The translations under genes were made by a program, and so were the position numbers. Shown here in pieces: positions 34,263-43,738 of a DNA stretch of 52,569 nt. Source of the DNA: Paraburkholderia ribeironis. GTDB lineage: Bacteria > Pseudomonadota > Gammaproteobacteria > Burkholderiales > Burkholderiaceae. The stretch is from positions 1-52,569 of the forward strand of contig NZ_CYGX02000021.1 in the NCBI RefSeq assembly GCF_900019265.1. Reading direction: 5' to 3'. The notes below the pieces were generated by a model, which saw nothing but the letters and a program-made list of their open reading frames with translations, was not told the DNA's origin and did not search any database. Each line of letters begins with the position of its first letter. The stretch's first letter is position 1.

Positions 34263-35813
34263 TCAACCTACCGACAGTTGCAGGTGCAATTGCGAACGCG
34301 CCGGGCCGCCGCCGTCGATCGCTTCGCTCGCGGCGTCGCGGTCCGATTGCGACGACGGTGCGAGACGCGCGGTTTCGATGCGGTCGAGGTACTCGGTGGT
34401 GACATCGCCGGTCACGTAGTTGCCGTCGAAGCACGAGGCTTCGAAGTTCTTCAGCGCCGGGTTGATGTCACGCACGGCCTGCTTCAGCGCCTCGACGTCC
34501 TGATACACGAGATGATCCGCGCCGATCATGCGCGCGACTTCATCGTCCGAGCGGCCGTGGGCGACCAGTTCACCGCGCGTCGGCATGTCGATGCCGTAGA
34601 CGTTCGGGAATTTCACCGGCGGCGCCGCCGACGCGAAGATCACCTTGTTCGCGCCCGCATCGCGGGCCATCTGCACGATTTCATGCGAGGTGGTGCCGCG
34701 CACGATCGAGTCGTCGACGATCAGCACGTTCTTGCCCTTGAACTCGATGCCCATCGCGTTCAGCTTCTGGCGCACCGACTTCTTGCGCACCGCCTGGCCC
34801 GGCATGATGAACGTACGGCCCACGTAACGGTTCTTGAAGAAGCCTTCGCGGTACTCGACGCCCAGCTTCTTCGCGACCTGCATCGCGGCCGGACGGGACG
34901 AATCGGGAATCGGCATCACGACGTCGATCGCGACGTCGGGCAGTTCGCGCCTGATCTTCTCGGCGAGGTAATCGCCCATGCGCAACCGCACGTTATACAC
35001 CGGCACGCCGTCGAGCACCGAGTCCGGACGCGCGAGATAGACGAGTTCGAAAATGCACGGGTTCAGGCTCGGGTTCACCGCGCACTGCTGCGAATGCAGC
35101 TTGCCGTCGATGTCGATGAACACCGCTTCGCCCGGCGCCACGTCACGCACGAATTCGAAGCCGATACCTTCGATCGCCACCGATTCCGACGCCAACATCC
35201 ACTCGACGCCTTCTTCGGTTTCCAGCTTGCCGATGCACAGCGGACGAATCCCAAACGGGTCGCGGAAGCCCAGCAGGCCATAACCGGCGATCAGCGACAC
35301 GATCGCGTACGACCCGCGCACCCGGCGATGCACGCCCGACACGGCGTTGAACAGCGCGGCCGGATCGAGTTGCAGGCCCGAGCTGGCCAGCTGCAATTCG
35401 TGCGCGAGCACGTTGAGCATGACCTCGGTGTCGGAGTTGGTGTTGATGTGGCGGCGATCGACGCGGAACATCTCATCTTTCAGCTGCTGCCAGTTGGTCA
35501 GATTGCCGTTGTGCGCGAGGATGATGCCGAACGGCGCATTCACGTAGAACGGCTGGGCTTCTTCTTCGCTCGACGCGGAACCGGCGGTCGGGTAACGGAC
35601 CTGGCCGATACCGGATGTGCCGGGCAGGCTGCGCATGTTGCGCGTGCGGAACACGTCGCGCACCATACCGTTGGCCTTGTGCATGTGAAAGTTGCTGCCG
35701 TCCGCTGTCGCGATGCCGGCGGCGTCCTGACCGCGGTGCTGCAGGAGCAGCAGGCTGTCATAGAGCAACTGATTGACCGGAGAATGGGAAACTACACCTA
35801 CGATGCCGCACAT
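34263..35813 (-). CDS. purF: Amidophosphoribosyltransferase PurF
   Basis: The 516-residue protein begins MCGIVGVVSH, so Cys2 is the N-terminal nucleophile of the glutaminase half after Met is removed. The phosphoribosyltransferase site is clear (NVLIVDDSIVRGTTSHEIV, about residues 360-378). PurF makes phosphoribosylamine from PRPP and glutamine, the first committed step of purine synthesis. The cvpA gene lies just upstream in the same direction, as in many proteobacteria; a 138-base gap separates them. Confidence 0.98.
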   Translation of the reverse strand: MCGIVGVVSHSPVNQLLYDSLLLLQHRGQDAAGIATADGSNFHMHKANGMVRDVFRTRNMRSLPGTSGIGQVRYPTAGSASSEEEAQPFYVNAPFGIILAHNGNLTNWQQLKDEMFRVDRRHINTNSDTEVMLNVLAHELQLASSGLQLDPAALFNAVSGVHRRVRGSYAIVSLIAGYGLLGFRDPFGIRPLCIGKLETEEGVEWMLASESVAIEGIGFEFVRDVAPGEAVFIDIDGKLHSQQCAVNPSLNPCIFELVYLARPDSVLDGVPVYNVRLRMGDYLAEKIRRELPDVAIDVVMPIPDSSRPAAMQVAKKLGVEYREGFFKNRYVGRTFIMPGQAVRKKSVRQKLNAMGIEFKGKNVLIVDDSIVRGTTSHEIVQMARDAGANKVIFASAAPPVKFPNVYGIDMPTRGELVAHGRSDDEVARMIGADHLVYQDVEALKQAVRDINPALKNFEASCFDGNYVTGDVTTEYLDRIETARLAPSSQSDRDAASEAIDGGGPARSQLHLQLSVG

Positions 35814-35951
35814 GGCATGTCCTTCAAAGGTACAAAATTCGTCGTGGCGGCCGGTGCCTGCGATAGCGTCCGCGACGGTACGCGGCGTTGTGTAAAGGCA
35901 ACCGGTTTGCGCCGGAGTCCTGCTCGGTTCCTCTGACCGCTCGCCTGATCG

Positions 35952-36446
35952 TCATACGTGGACGTAGGCAGCGAGCGTCTCGGGAAGCAGCGGTTTCATT
36001 ACGTGCACGCCCTCGACCGCATAGGGCAGAAGCAAGGCGTTGCGCCAGAATTCCTGTTGGGGCAGTTCGGTCAAGCCTGCGAGGGCGACCAGAACCAGCA
36101 CCAGAATGACCCCGCGGACGAGGCCGAACATCAAACCAAGCGAGCGGTCCACGCCGCCCAGGCCGGTTGCCTGCACGATGCGGCTCAGCAGCGCACTCAC
36201 CACGCTCGCCACCAGCACCACGCCGATCACCACCAGCGCGAACGCCAGCAGCCACTGGGTCAACGCTCCGCCCGGCCAATGGGACGGGATATATGGCACG
36301 ACGTAACCGACAAATTCGCAGGCAATGAAAAACGCCGCAATCCAGCCGATCAGCCCGAATATCTCCGACAGAAAGCCACGCCACGTGCCGCGCAACGCCG
36401 ACAGACCGATCACCGCCATTACAGCGTAGTCGAAGGCAGTGAACAT
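35952..36446 (-). CDS. cvpA: CvpA family membrane protein
   Basis: This 164-residue protein has four membrane segments and the family start FTAFDYAVMAVIGLSALRGTWRGF. CvpA was named for colicin V production but is a general inner-membrane protein linked to envelope stress. It lies between the SPOR protein (7 bases upstream) and purF, the conserved neighbourhood of this family. Confidence 0.93.
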   Translation of the reverse strand: MFTAFDYAVMAVIGLSALRGTWRGFLSEIFGLIGWIAAFFIACEFVGYVVPYIPSHWPGGALTQWLLAFALVVIGVVLVASVVSALLSRIVQATGLGGVDRSLGLMFGLVRGVILVLVLVALAGLTELPQQEFWRNALLLPYAVEGVHVMKPLLPETLAAYVHV

Positions 36447-36453
36447 CGCTCGC

Positions 36454-37356
36454 TTACTGTGCGGCGCCGTTGTGCGCGCCCGACGTCAAGCCGGCCTCGC
36501 GAACCTTCGCGATTGCGGCGCTGGCCGCGGCACGGTCGGCGAACGGGCCGGCGCGCAACAGCGTAAGCGTCGAGCCGTCTGCCTGCTTGCGATGTTCGGT
36601 ATATGCGGGCACGCCCGCCGCTTTCAACTTGGTTGCCCAGTTACGCGCGTTGGCATCGTTGGCGAACGCGCCGAGCTGAACCGCGAAACGGCTGCCCGGC
36701 GGCGATGCTGGCGTGCCGGAATTCGCGTCCGCGCTGGCGGCGGTACTGGTGTCGCTCTCGCCTGGGGCCGGCGCGCTCTCGGCGCTGCGCGTGGGCTGCG
36801 TTCGGGCCGACTTGGCAGGGGTTGTGGGCGCTGCGGGTGCGGTGTTGGCGACAGCCGGCGCTTGCGGCTTCGCCGCCGGCTTGGCAGCGGGCGCAGCGTT
36901 GCTGTCGGTGGTCTGCCTGGTCGCGCCGGGCTCGCTGGCTTTGGCTGCCGTTGCCGGCGCAAGGCCCGAAGCGGCGAGACCTGCGTCGGGCGTCGGGTTA
37001 TCGGGCGCGACGCCGGCCTGCGTGTCTTCGTGGGTCCTGGCGACGACCCGCGGCGCGGGACGGTTCGGAATGTCGATGGAGATGTCGTCGGTGACGGGCT
37101 TGGGATGCGAGTCCAACACCATCGGCAGGATGATCACGGCCGCCACGACCAACGCGATGGCGCCGACCAGCCGGCGCCGCGCACGCTGCTTTTCCGGCAG
37201 CGTGGGGTCGAGCAGCATCGCATCGGCATCGACGGTGCGCTCTGTGCGGCGGCTCCGCCGCTCCACGCGCTCGCCACTGGCAGCTCGATTGGAACTGGTG
37301 TTTGCGCCACGCCGGGTGGGCGCGTCGTCTTTCTTGCCGAACGAGAAAATTCCCAT
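36454..37356 (-). CDS. SPOR-domain cell-division/envelope protein
   Basis: This 300-residue protein has a basic cytoplasmic start, one membrane segment (about residues 63-81, LVGAIALVVAAVIILPMVL), a long low-complexity Ala/Pro/Thr linker, and a C-terminal SPOR domain (about 222-300, beginning RFAVQLGAFANDANARNWATKL). SPOR domains bind denuded peptidoglycan at the division site, as in FtsN and DedD. The layout is DedD-like. It lies 29 bases after folC, and in E. coli dedD likewise sits between folC and cvpA. Confidence 0.93.
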   Translation of the reverse strand: MGIFSFGKKDDAPTRRGANTSSNRAASGERVERRSRRTERTVDADAMLLDPTLPEKQRARRRLVGAIALVVAAVIILPMVLDSHPKPVTDDISIDIPNRPAPRVVARTHEDTQAGVAPDNPTPDAGLAASGLAPATAAKASEPGATRQTTDSNAAPAAKPAAKPQAPAVANTAPAAPTTPAKSARTQPTRSAESAPAPGESDTSTAASADANSGTPASPPGSRFAVQLGAFANDANARNWATKLKAAGVPAYTEHRKQADGSTLTLLRAGPFADRAAASAAIAKVREAGLTSGAHNGAAQ

Positions 37357-37385
37357 GAATCGCTTGGTTCGAGCCTGGCGCCCGT

Positions 37386-38696
37386 TCAGTGTTGCTGCGA
37401 TTTGCGGTAGGCCATGACGCCGGCTACCGTGTAGAAGCTGCCGAAAACGACGATTCTATCATTCTCTGACGCTCGTTTTAGCGCGTCTTGGAAAGCCTCT
37501 GCAGGCGTCGCGTAGCGCGTCACGCTGCTGTCGGCACTGTCGATCACGCCCTGCTCGCGCAATGCCGTTTCAAGTTCTTGCGCCGACGCCGCCCGCGGGG
37601 TCGGCAAATCGGTCACGCACCAATGATCGATCTCGCCTTTCAGGTGCGTCAGAAGACCGGCAATGTCCTTGTCGCGCATCGCACCGAACACCGCGTAGGT
37701 GTAGGGAAAAAAGCCCATGTTGCCGAGGTTTTGCGTCAGCACCGCGGCTGCATGCGGATTATGACCGACATCCAGCACGATGGCCGGCTTGCCGGGCAGC
37801 ACCTGGAAACGCCCCGGCAGCTCGACGTTGGCGAGACCGAGCCGGATGTCCTGTGCCGAGACCGGCAACCGGTCGCGCAGCGCTTCAAGTGCGGCCAACG
37901 CCGCCGACGTGTTGATCAACTGATTCGCCCCACGCAACGCGGGATACGCGAGCGCCGAACGCCGCATGGTCGGACCGACGTAACTCCATTGCTGGCGCTC
38001 GCTGCCCGCCTGGCCTTCATAGCGGAAATCGCGGCCGAATAGCCACAATTCGGCGCCGATCTTCTCCGCGTGCTCGATCAACGATTGCGGCGGCACCGGG
38101 TCCGCGCAGATCGCTGGCTTGCCCGGGCGGAAAATGCCGGCTTTTTCAAAGGCAATCTTCTCGCGCGTGTCGCCGAGATAATGCGTGTGATCGATATCGA
38201 TGCTGGTGATGATCGCGCAGTCGGTATCGAGGATGTTGACCGCGTCGAGGCGGCCGCCCAGGCCCACTTCGAAAATCACCGCGTCCAGTCCACGCGACGC
38301 GAACAGGCTCATGATCGCCAGCGTCGTGAATTCGAAGTAAGTCAGCGAGACCGGTTCGGCGAGGCTCAGCCGCGCGGCTTCGACCACTTCGAAGTGCGAC
38401 AGCAGATCGGCGTCACTGGCCATTTCGCCGTTGATCCTCGCGCGCTCGTTGAACGACAGCAGGTGCGGCGACGTGTGGCAGCCCACCGTGAACCCGGCGC
38501 GCAACAGAATGGATTCGAGGATCGCACACGTCGAGCCCTTGCCGTTCGTGCCGCCGACCGTAATCACCGGGCAGGCAAACGGCAGTTGCATTGCGTCGCG
38601 TACCTGGGAGATGCGCCCGAGTCCCATGTCGATGCCGACCGGATGCGCGGATTCAAGGTGCGTGAGCCACGCGTCGAGGGTGGGGAATGTGGTCAT
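37386..38696 (-). CDS. folC: Bifunctional dihydrofolate synthase/folylpolyglutamate synthase FolC
   Basis: The product is 436 residues from ATG 38696 (MTTFPTLDAWLTH). The open frame continues upstream through a hexanucleotide repeat that would add a Ser-Arg repeat; that part is not family-like. The ATP loop GGTNGKGST lies at residues 48-56, followed by HTSPHLLSFNERARING, FEVGLGGRLDAVN and DHTHYLGDTREKIAFEKAGI, all characteristic of the Mur-ligase-like FolC family. It adds glutamate to dihydropteroate and to folates. Genes accD, folC and the SPOR gene are adjacent and co-directional. Confidence 0.96.
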   Translation of the reverse strand: MTTFPTLDAWLTHLESAHPVGIDMGLGRISQVRDAMQLPFACPVITVGGTNGKGSTCAILESILLRAGFTVGCHTSPHLLSFNERARINGEMASDADLLSHFEVVEAARLSLAEPVSLTYFEFTTLAIMSLFASRGLDAVIFEVGLGGRLDAVNILDTDCAIITSIDIDHTHYLGDTREKIAFEKAGIFRPGKPAICADPVPPQSLIEHAEKIGAELWLFGRDFRYEGQAGSERQQWSYVGPTMRRSALAYPALRGANQLINTSAALAALEALRDRLPVSAQDIRLGLANVELPGRFQVLPGKPAIVLDVGHNPHAAAVLTQNLGNMGFFPYTYAVFGAMRDKDIAGLLTHLKGEIDHWCVTDLPTPRAASAQELETALREQGVIDSADSSVTRYATPAEAFQDALKRASENDRIVVFGSFYTVAGVMAYRKSQQH

Positions 38697-38751
38697 CGAG
38701 TGAATCGCGAGTGAATCGGTTAGGCAGTGTGACGAATATGCACGCGCCGGG

Positions 38752-38805
38752 CGGCTGCGGCTGCGGCTGCGGCTGCGGCTGCGGCTGCGGCTGCGGCTGC
38801 GGCTG
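38752..38805. repeat. Hexanucleotide microsatellite, nine perfect CGGCTG copies
   Basis: Plus-strand bases 38752-38805 are nine uninterrupted CGGCTG units (54 bases). The array ends 56 bases upstream of the folC ATG, within the probable folC leader. A six-base unit would not shift a reading frame but can change spacing or RNA structure. Confidence 0.97.
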
Positions 38806-38906
38806 TCAGAGCGTAGCGCGCCGGGCACTTTATGCGCAGAAAGCCGCGCGGAGCAGCTCGGGCAACCGCCGCTGCGTTGCGAGAACGTGATTATCGCGGA
38901 AATGAC

Positions 38907-38944
38907 AGCGCGCCGCTTGATGACTCAAGCGGCGCGCTATTTTT
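38907..38944 (+). terminator. Strong stem-loop with T-run on the plus strand
   Basis: AGCGCGCCGCTTGA (38907-38920) and its exact complement (38925-38938) form a 14-pair stem with a 4-base TGAC loop, followed on the plus strand by ATTTTT. On the minus strand, which carries all neighbouring genes, no T-run follows. So it looks like a terminator for antisense transcripts; it could also weakly end the accD transcript. Confidence 0.65.
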
Positions 38945-39029
38945 CGACTGCCTGTTTTTGACTGCTAGCCTGACCGTCGCCGCGCGCTTTTACGCGACGG
39001 CACGGCGGCAACGACTTTCCTGCCGACGC

Positions 39030-39902
39030 TTACGCGACCGCGTCCGCCGGCTGATGGCTCAGCAGCGCCATCAATTGAGCGAGTTCCTCGCGCAGCTTGC
39101 GACGGTCGACGATCATGTCGATCGCGCCCTTCGTCAGCAGGAATTCGGCGCGCTGGAAGCCTTCCGGCAACTTCTCGCGCACGGTTTGTTCGATCACGCG
39201 CGGGCCGGCAAAGCCGATCAGCGCCTTCGGCTCGGCGATCACCACGTCGCCGAGAAACGCAAAACTCGCGGACACGCCACCCATGGTCGGATCCGTCAGC
39301 ACGGAGATGAACGGCAGCTTGGCTTCGGCAAGCTTGGTCAGCATGGCTGTGGTTTTCGCCATTTGCATCAGCGACAACAGGCTTTCCTGCATGCGTGCGC
39401 CGCCCGAAGCGGTGACGCAGATAAACGGCACTTTCTGTTCGAGTGCGTTCTGTGCGCCGCGTGCGAAGCGCTCGCCGACCACCGAACCCATCGAGCCGCC
39501 CATGAACGAGAACTCGAAACAGGCGACCACCACCGGCAGCGTGTGGATTGCGCCGCCCATCACGACCATTGCGTCGGTTTCGTCGGTGTCGTCCATCGCC
39601 TCCTTCAGGCGATCCGGATACTTACGGCTGTCCTTGAACTTAAGCGCGTCGACCGGCACGATTTCCTGACCGATTTCATAACGGCCTTCCGGGTCGAGCA
39701 GGCCGTCGAGCCGCTCACGCGCGCCGATGCGCATATGGTGGTCGCACTTCGGGCAAACATGCAGATTGGCCTCGACGTCGTTGCGGTACAGCACGGCTTC
39801 GCACGACGGACACTTGATCCACAGGCCTTCCGGAATCCCCTTGCGGCTCTTCGGGTCGGTTTGTTTGATTTTCGGCGGCAGCAGCTTATCGAGCCAGCTC
39901 AT
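39030..39902 (-). CDS. accD: Acetyl-CoA carboxylase carboxyltransferase subunit beta AccD
   Basis: The 290-residue protein begins [12 protein letters not shown] and has the zinc ribbon with Cys31, Cys34, Cys50 and Cys53. The crotonase-like carboxyltransferase core follows ([35 protein letters not shown]). With AccA it moves the carboxyl group from biotin to acetyl-CoA, the first step of fatty acid synthesis. It lies 79 bases downstream of trpA, a common arrangement in Burkholderia. Confidence 0.97.
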   Translation of the reverse strand: MSWLDKLLPPKIKQTDPKSRKGIPEGLWIKCPSCEAVLYRNDVEANLHVCPKCDHHMRIGARERLDGLLDPEGRYEIGQEIVPVDALKFKDSRKYPDRLKEAMDDTDETDAMVVMGGAIHTLPVVVACFEFSFMGGSMGSVVGERFARGAQNALEQKVPFICVTASGGARMQESLLSLMQMAKTTAMLTKLAEAKLPFISVLTDPTMGGVSASFAFLGDVVIAEPKALIGFAGPRVIEQTVREKLPEGFQRAEFLLTKGAIDMIVDRRKLREELAQLMALLSHQPADAVA

Positions 39903-39981
39903 ATTGAATCCTTCTGGGGTCTACAGTTGTGCGAACGGCGGGCCAAGCCCGCCGTTCGCACTACAGCGACAAAAATAACTG

Positions 39982-40794
39982 TTATCGGGCAGTCGCGATG
40001 CTATCGAGCGCCTCGCGGACTTCAGCGACGAAACGCGTGAGCGTTTCGGCAGCGGTATCAGGCGCTGCCTGTTCGAGCAATTGGACGATACGGCTACCGA
40101 TTACGACGGCGTCGGACACCTCGGCCACCGCACGCGCGGTTTGCGCGTCGCGGATACCGAAACCGACGCCTACCGGCAGGAGTACGCGCGACTTGATGGC
40201 CGGGATTTTACTCGCGATGCTGGAAACGTCCAGATTTGCCGCGCCAGTCACCCCTTTCAACGAGACATAGTAGACGTAGCCGCTGGCAATCTTGCCGACT
40301 TCCGCAATACGCTCGTCGGTGGACGTGGGTGCGAGCAGAAAAATCGGATCAATGCCGGCGGATCGCATCTGTTGCGCGAAGTTAGCACACTCTTCCGGCG
40401 GGTAATCGACAACCAGCACACCGTCGACTCCGGCTTCCCGCGCGGCCTTCGCGAAAGCTTCAGTACCCATCCGTTCGATCGGATTGGCATAGCCCATCAG
40501 CACCACCGGCGTTTTGTCGTCGGTTTCGCGGAAGCGTTTGACATCGGCGAGCACATGACGAAGCGACACACCCTGCGCCAACGCGCGCTCGGACGATTGC
40601 TGGATCACCGGCCCGTCGGCCATCGGGTCTGAAAACGGCACGCCGAGTTCGATCACATCCGCGCCGCCGGCGGCGAGCGCGTGCATAAATTCGACCGTGC
40701 GGGCGGGGTCCGGATCGCCAGCCGTCATGAACGGAATCAGGCCTTTCTTACCTTGGGCGGACAGGGCGGCAAACGTGTTCTTGATACGGGACAT
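39982..40794 (-). CDS. trpA: Tryptophan synthase alpha subunit TrpA
   Basis: In this 270-residue protein, Glu49 and Asp60 sit at exactly the catalytic positions known from Salmonella TrpA ([19 protein letters not shown]). [18 protein letters not shown] loop 2 and GVTGAANLD also match. It cleaves indole-glycerol phosphate to indole, which passes through a tunnel to TrpB. It is separated from trpB by a DNA methyltransferase gene, unlike the usual direct trpBA arrangement. Confidence 0.97.
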   Translation of the reverse strand: MSRIKNTFAALSAQGKKGLIPFMTAGDPDPARTVEFMHALAAGGADVIELGVPFSDPMADGPVIQQSSERALAQGVSLRHVLADVKRFRETDDKTPVVLMGYANPIERMGTEAFAKAAREAGVDGVLVVDYPPEECANFAQQMRSAGIDPIFLLAPTSTDERIAEVGKIASGYVYYVSLKGVTGAANLDVSSIASKIPAIKSRVLLPVGVGFGIRDAQTARAVAEVSDAVVIGSRIVQLLEQAAPDTAAETLTRFVAEVREALDSIATAR

Positions 40795-40850
40795 GGAATA
40801 TTCTCGGATTGGGCTACTGCGCCGATCGGACTTCGCTCATTGCACTTTGC

Positions 40851-41759
40851 TTATTGCACCTCGGCCTGGCGTTGGGCCTTGGTTTTGGCCCGACGAGACA
40901 CAGGCGAAGCGGCAGCGGCGCTGACGCGCTCGCGCGCAATCGCGCAGTAACTTTCATTGATTTCATAGCCGACGAATTCGCGCTGCTGACGCGCGCAAGC
41001 GACAGCGGTCGTGCCGCTGCCCATGAACGGGTCGAGCACGCGGCCGCCTTTCGGACAACTGGCCAGCACCATCCGCTCGACGATTTCCAGCGGTTTCTGA
41101 GTCGGGTGCGCGACGCGCTCGGCGTGCTGCCGATGCAGCCGCGACACCGACCAGACATCCTTCGGATTATAGCCAAGCTCCAACCACTTGCTGCCCTCGA
41201 ACAACTTACGCGAACGCGCCTTCTTCGTCACTGCATCGTACGGGATACGGACGGGATCGAGATCGAAGTAGTAATCCTTCGACACCGCGAAAAAGCCGAT
41301 GTTGTCGTGCACCGAGGTGAATCGGCGCACCGTGCCGCCCATGCTGGGCACACGCCGGTCCCAGATGATTTCATTGATCATCGTGAGCTTTGTCTTCAGG
41401 AAGCTGAAGATTTCCGGCGCGTACTGCCATGTGCAGAATATGTAGAGCGAACCGGACGGCTTGAGCTTCGGAATTGCCTGCTCGAGCCAGCCACGCGTCC
41501 AGACGAGAAATTCCTCGCCTGCGCGCATGTCGGAGTCGTTGCCATAATCCTTGCCGAGCCCGTACGGGGGATCGCACAGGATCAGGTCGATCGACGCGTC
41601 AGGAATGTTCGCTACATCGGTCAGAAAATCGCGGTTCAACAGCTGGATGCCGGCCGGCACCTGCGCCAGTAATGGTGCAAGTGCCGCGGCCGTCGCTACC
41701 TCGGCGGCCGGATTCGGAGTTTCAATCGCCGGTTGCGGCTCGTCGAACTCGTCGCGCAT
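40851..41759 (-). CDS. Orphan DNA amino-methyltransferase inside the trp cluster
   Basis: This 302-residue protein is a beta-class DNA methyltransferase. The catalytic DPPY motif (residues 63-66) comes first, the target-recognition region is in the middle, and the SAM-binding DPFMGSGTTAVACA lies near residue 250. No restriction gene is adjacent, so it is an orphan. The B. cenocepacia gene BCAM0992, which I recall as an orphan methyltransferase acting on GTWWAC, appears to be its counterpart; that assignment is from memory. It starts 11 bases after the trpB stop and ends about 56 bases before trpA, so it is probably co-transcribed. Confidence 0.92.
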   Translation of the reverse strand: MRDEFDEPQPAIETPNPAAEVATAAALAPLLAQVPAGIQLLNRDFLTDVANIPDASIDLILCDPPYGLGKDYGNDSDMRAGEEFLVWTRGWLEQAIPKLKPSGSLYIFCTWQYAPEIFSFLKTKLTMINEIIWDRRVPSMGGTVRRFTSVHDNIGFFAVSKDYYFDLDPVRIPYDAVTKKARSRKLFEGSKWLELGYNPKDVWSVSRLHRQHAERVAHPTQKPLEIVERMVLASCPKGGRVLDPFMGSGTTAVACARQQREFVGYEINESYCAIARERVSAAAASPVSRRAKTKAQRQAEVQ

Positions 41760-41770
41760 CGTCGCGGCGC

Positions 41771-42964
41771 TCAGAACTTGATGCCCGATCGCTCAGCGAC
41801 CGTGTGCATGTCCTTGTCGCCGCGGCCCGACAGATTGACCAGCAGGATCTTGTCCCTGGCCAACGTCGGCGCGAGCTTCGCGGCATAGGCCAGCGCATGG
41901 CTGGACTCCAGAGCCGGAATGATGCCTTCGATGCGGCAGCAATCGTGGAACGCCTTCAGTGCTTCTTCGTCGGTGATGCCGACATATTGCGCCCGATTGC
42001 TTTCTTTTAGCCACGCGTGCTCAGGTCCGACGCCCGGATAATCCAGGCCCGCCGACACCGAGTGGGTCTCGATGATCTGGCCATTTTCGTCCTGCAACAG
42101 ATACGTGCGGTTGCCATGCAGAACACCAGGGCTTCCGCCGATCAGCGAAGCCGCATGACGGCCGGTTTCGATGCCATCACCGGCTGCTTCGACGCCGATC
42201 AACTGCACCGAACTGTCGTCAATGTACGGGTAAAAGATCCCCATCGCGTTCGAACCGCCGCCCACGCACGCAATCACGGCATCCGGCTGGCGACCCACCA
42301 TTTCCGGCATCTGCACTTTGCATTCGTCGCCGATCACCCGCTGGAAGTCGCGCACCATCATCGGATACGGATGCGGTCCGGCGACCGTGCCGATGATATA
42401 GAACGTATTTTCGACATTGGTGACCCAATCCCGCATGGCCTCGTTCAGCGCATCCTTCAGCGTGCGTGAGCCAGACTCGACCGGCACAACAGTCGCGCCG
42501 AGCAGCTTCATGCGATACACGTTGGCCGCCTGGCGGCGCACATCTTCGGCACCCATGTAGACGACGCATTCCATCCCGAAACGCGCCGCAATGGTCGCCG
42601 TGGCCACGCCGTGCTGACCCGCGCCGGTTTCTGCGATCACGCGCGGTTTGCCCATGCGCTTCGCGAGCAACGCCTGGCCGATCACGTTGTTGACCTTGTG
42701 GGCGCCAGTATGATTCAGGTCCTCGCGTTTGAAGAAAACCTGCGCGCCGCCGAGCATGTCGCTCCAGCGCTGGGCATGATAAATCGGCGATGGACGACCG
42801 ACGAAGTGCTTCAACTCGCGCTCGTATTCGGCGACGAAGTCCGGATCTTTCTGATATTTCTCGTATGCTTCACGCAACTCGTCGAGTGCGTGGACCAGCG
42901 TTTCAGCGACGAACACGCCGCCAAATTGGCCGAAATGGCCCCTTTCGTCAGGCAGGTTATACAT
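41771..42964 (-). CDS. trpB: Tryptophan synthase beta subunit TrpB
   Basis: The product is 397 residues from ATG 42964 ([16 protein letters not shown]). Lys90 in [10 protein letters not shown] is the PLP lysine. The phosphate-binding loop [12 protein letters not shown] and the C-terminal [11 protein letters not shown] are present. TrpB condenses indole with serine. A 13-residue extension to 43003 is open but not family-like. Confidence 0.98.
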   Translation of the reverse strand: MYNLPDERGHFGQFGGVFVAETLVHALDELREAYEKYQKDPDFVAEYERELKHFVGRPSPIYHAQRWSDMLGGAQVFFKREDLNHTGAHKVNNVIGQALLAKRMGKPRVIAETGAGQHGVATATIAARFGMECVVYMGAEDVRRQAANVYRMKLLGATVVPVESGSRTLKDALNEAMRDWVTNVENTFYIIGTVAGPHPYPMMVRDFQRVIGDECKVQMPEMVGRQPDAVIACVGGGSNAMGIFYPYIDDSSVQLIGVEAAGDGIETGRHAASLIGGSPGVLHGNRTYLLQDENGQIIETHSVSAGLDYPGVGPEHAWLKESNRAQYVGITDEEALKAFHDCCRIEGIIPALESSHALAYAAKLAPTLARDKILLVNLSGRGDKDMHTVAERSGIKF

Positions 42965-43024
42965 AGTGATCACTCTTCGCAGTATGGCTAGCGGCTTTCG
43001 CATGAAAAAGCCGCTGGCCTTAAT

Positions 43025-43738
43025 TCATTCGGCATCCGCTGCGCGTACCGCGCGTACGAACGCCGCCATCCGGGCATGATCTTTCACGCCCTTGGCGCCC
43101 GCTACTTCGATGCCGCTCGAGACATCGACCGCGTACGGGCGCACGCGATGGATCGCATCACTGACGTTTTGCGCGTTCAACCCACCACTCAAAACGGCCC
43201 GACGCGCGAGCTCTGCTGGAATAAGTGACCAATCGAAAGCCTTTCCGCCGCCGCCATAGCCTTCGACATGCGTGTCGAACAGAAGACCACTGGCTGCTGA
43301 ATAGTTGAGAGCTGATTCTACCAAATCGGCCGGCTCAGTATCCGCGGCAACGCGCAACGCGCGCAACCAAGGCAAACCCGCAACGCCGGCGAGCGATTCG
43401 CACTGCTCCGCGGTTTCGTCGCCGTGAAACTGCAGCAGCGTGAGCCCGACACTGCTCACGACTTCGCGGACCCAGTCCTGCGTCGCATTGACGAACAGGC
43501 CAACCGCCGATACGAACGGCGGCAAGTCATGCACTAATTCGACCGCTTGCGCAACGCTCACCGAGCGCGGGCTCGGCGGATAGAACACGAGGCCAATCGC
43601 GTCGGCGCCGAGCTCGATTGCATGGGCGACGTCTTCCGGTTTCGACAGCCCGCACAGTTTGATACGCGTGCGATGCGGCACGCGCTGCTGCTGCGCAGCG
43701 GCATCGGCGGGGCTCGGCAGATTTTCGCTTGCTTTCAT
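43025..43738 (-). CDS. trpF: Phosphoribosylanthranilate isomerase TrpF
   Basis: I chose ATG 43738 ([10 protein letters not shown], 237 residues) because it forms an ATGA overlap with the truA stop. ATG 43759 or 43771 would add up to 11 residues inside truA. The conserved core starts [36 protein letters not shown] (Cys in KLCGL is the general base; the sequence is quoted in a short form elsewhere). The catalytic Asp lies in [20 protein letters not shown], and [10 protein letters not shown] is the phosphate site. It converts phosphoribosylanthranilate to CdRP. Confidence 0.94.
   Translation of the reverse strand: MKASENLPSPADAAAQQQRVPHRTRIKLCGLSKPEDVAHAIELGADAIGLVFYPPSPRSVSVAQAVELVHDLPPFVSAVGLFVNATQDWVREVVSSVGLTLLQFHGDETAEQCESLAGVAGLPWLRALRVAADTEPADLVESALNYSAASGLLFDTHVEGYGGGGKAFDWSLIPAELARRAVLSGGLNAQNVSDAIHRVRPYAVDVSSGIEVAGAKGVKDHARMAAFVRAVRAADAE

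Larger units (their letters stand above)
38697..39029 (-). other. accD-folC intergenic region with repeat and hairpin
   Basis: This 333-base gap has no supported gene on either strand. It contains nine perfect copies of a hexanucleotide (38752-38805) and a perfect 14-pair stem-loop (38907-38938). The rest looks like plain non-coding DNA. Confidence 0.7.

Noticed and set aside
34278..35936. 552-codon open frame antisense to purF
   Set aside because: Arg/His/Val-rich composition without domains; purF is unmistakable on the other strand.
38697..38828. N-terminal Ser-Arg repeat extension of FolC
   Set aside because: It is produced by reading through the hexanucleotide array; FolC proteins start at the MTTFPTLDAW region.
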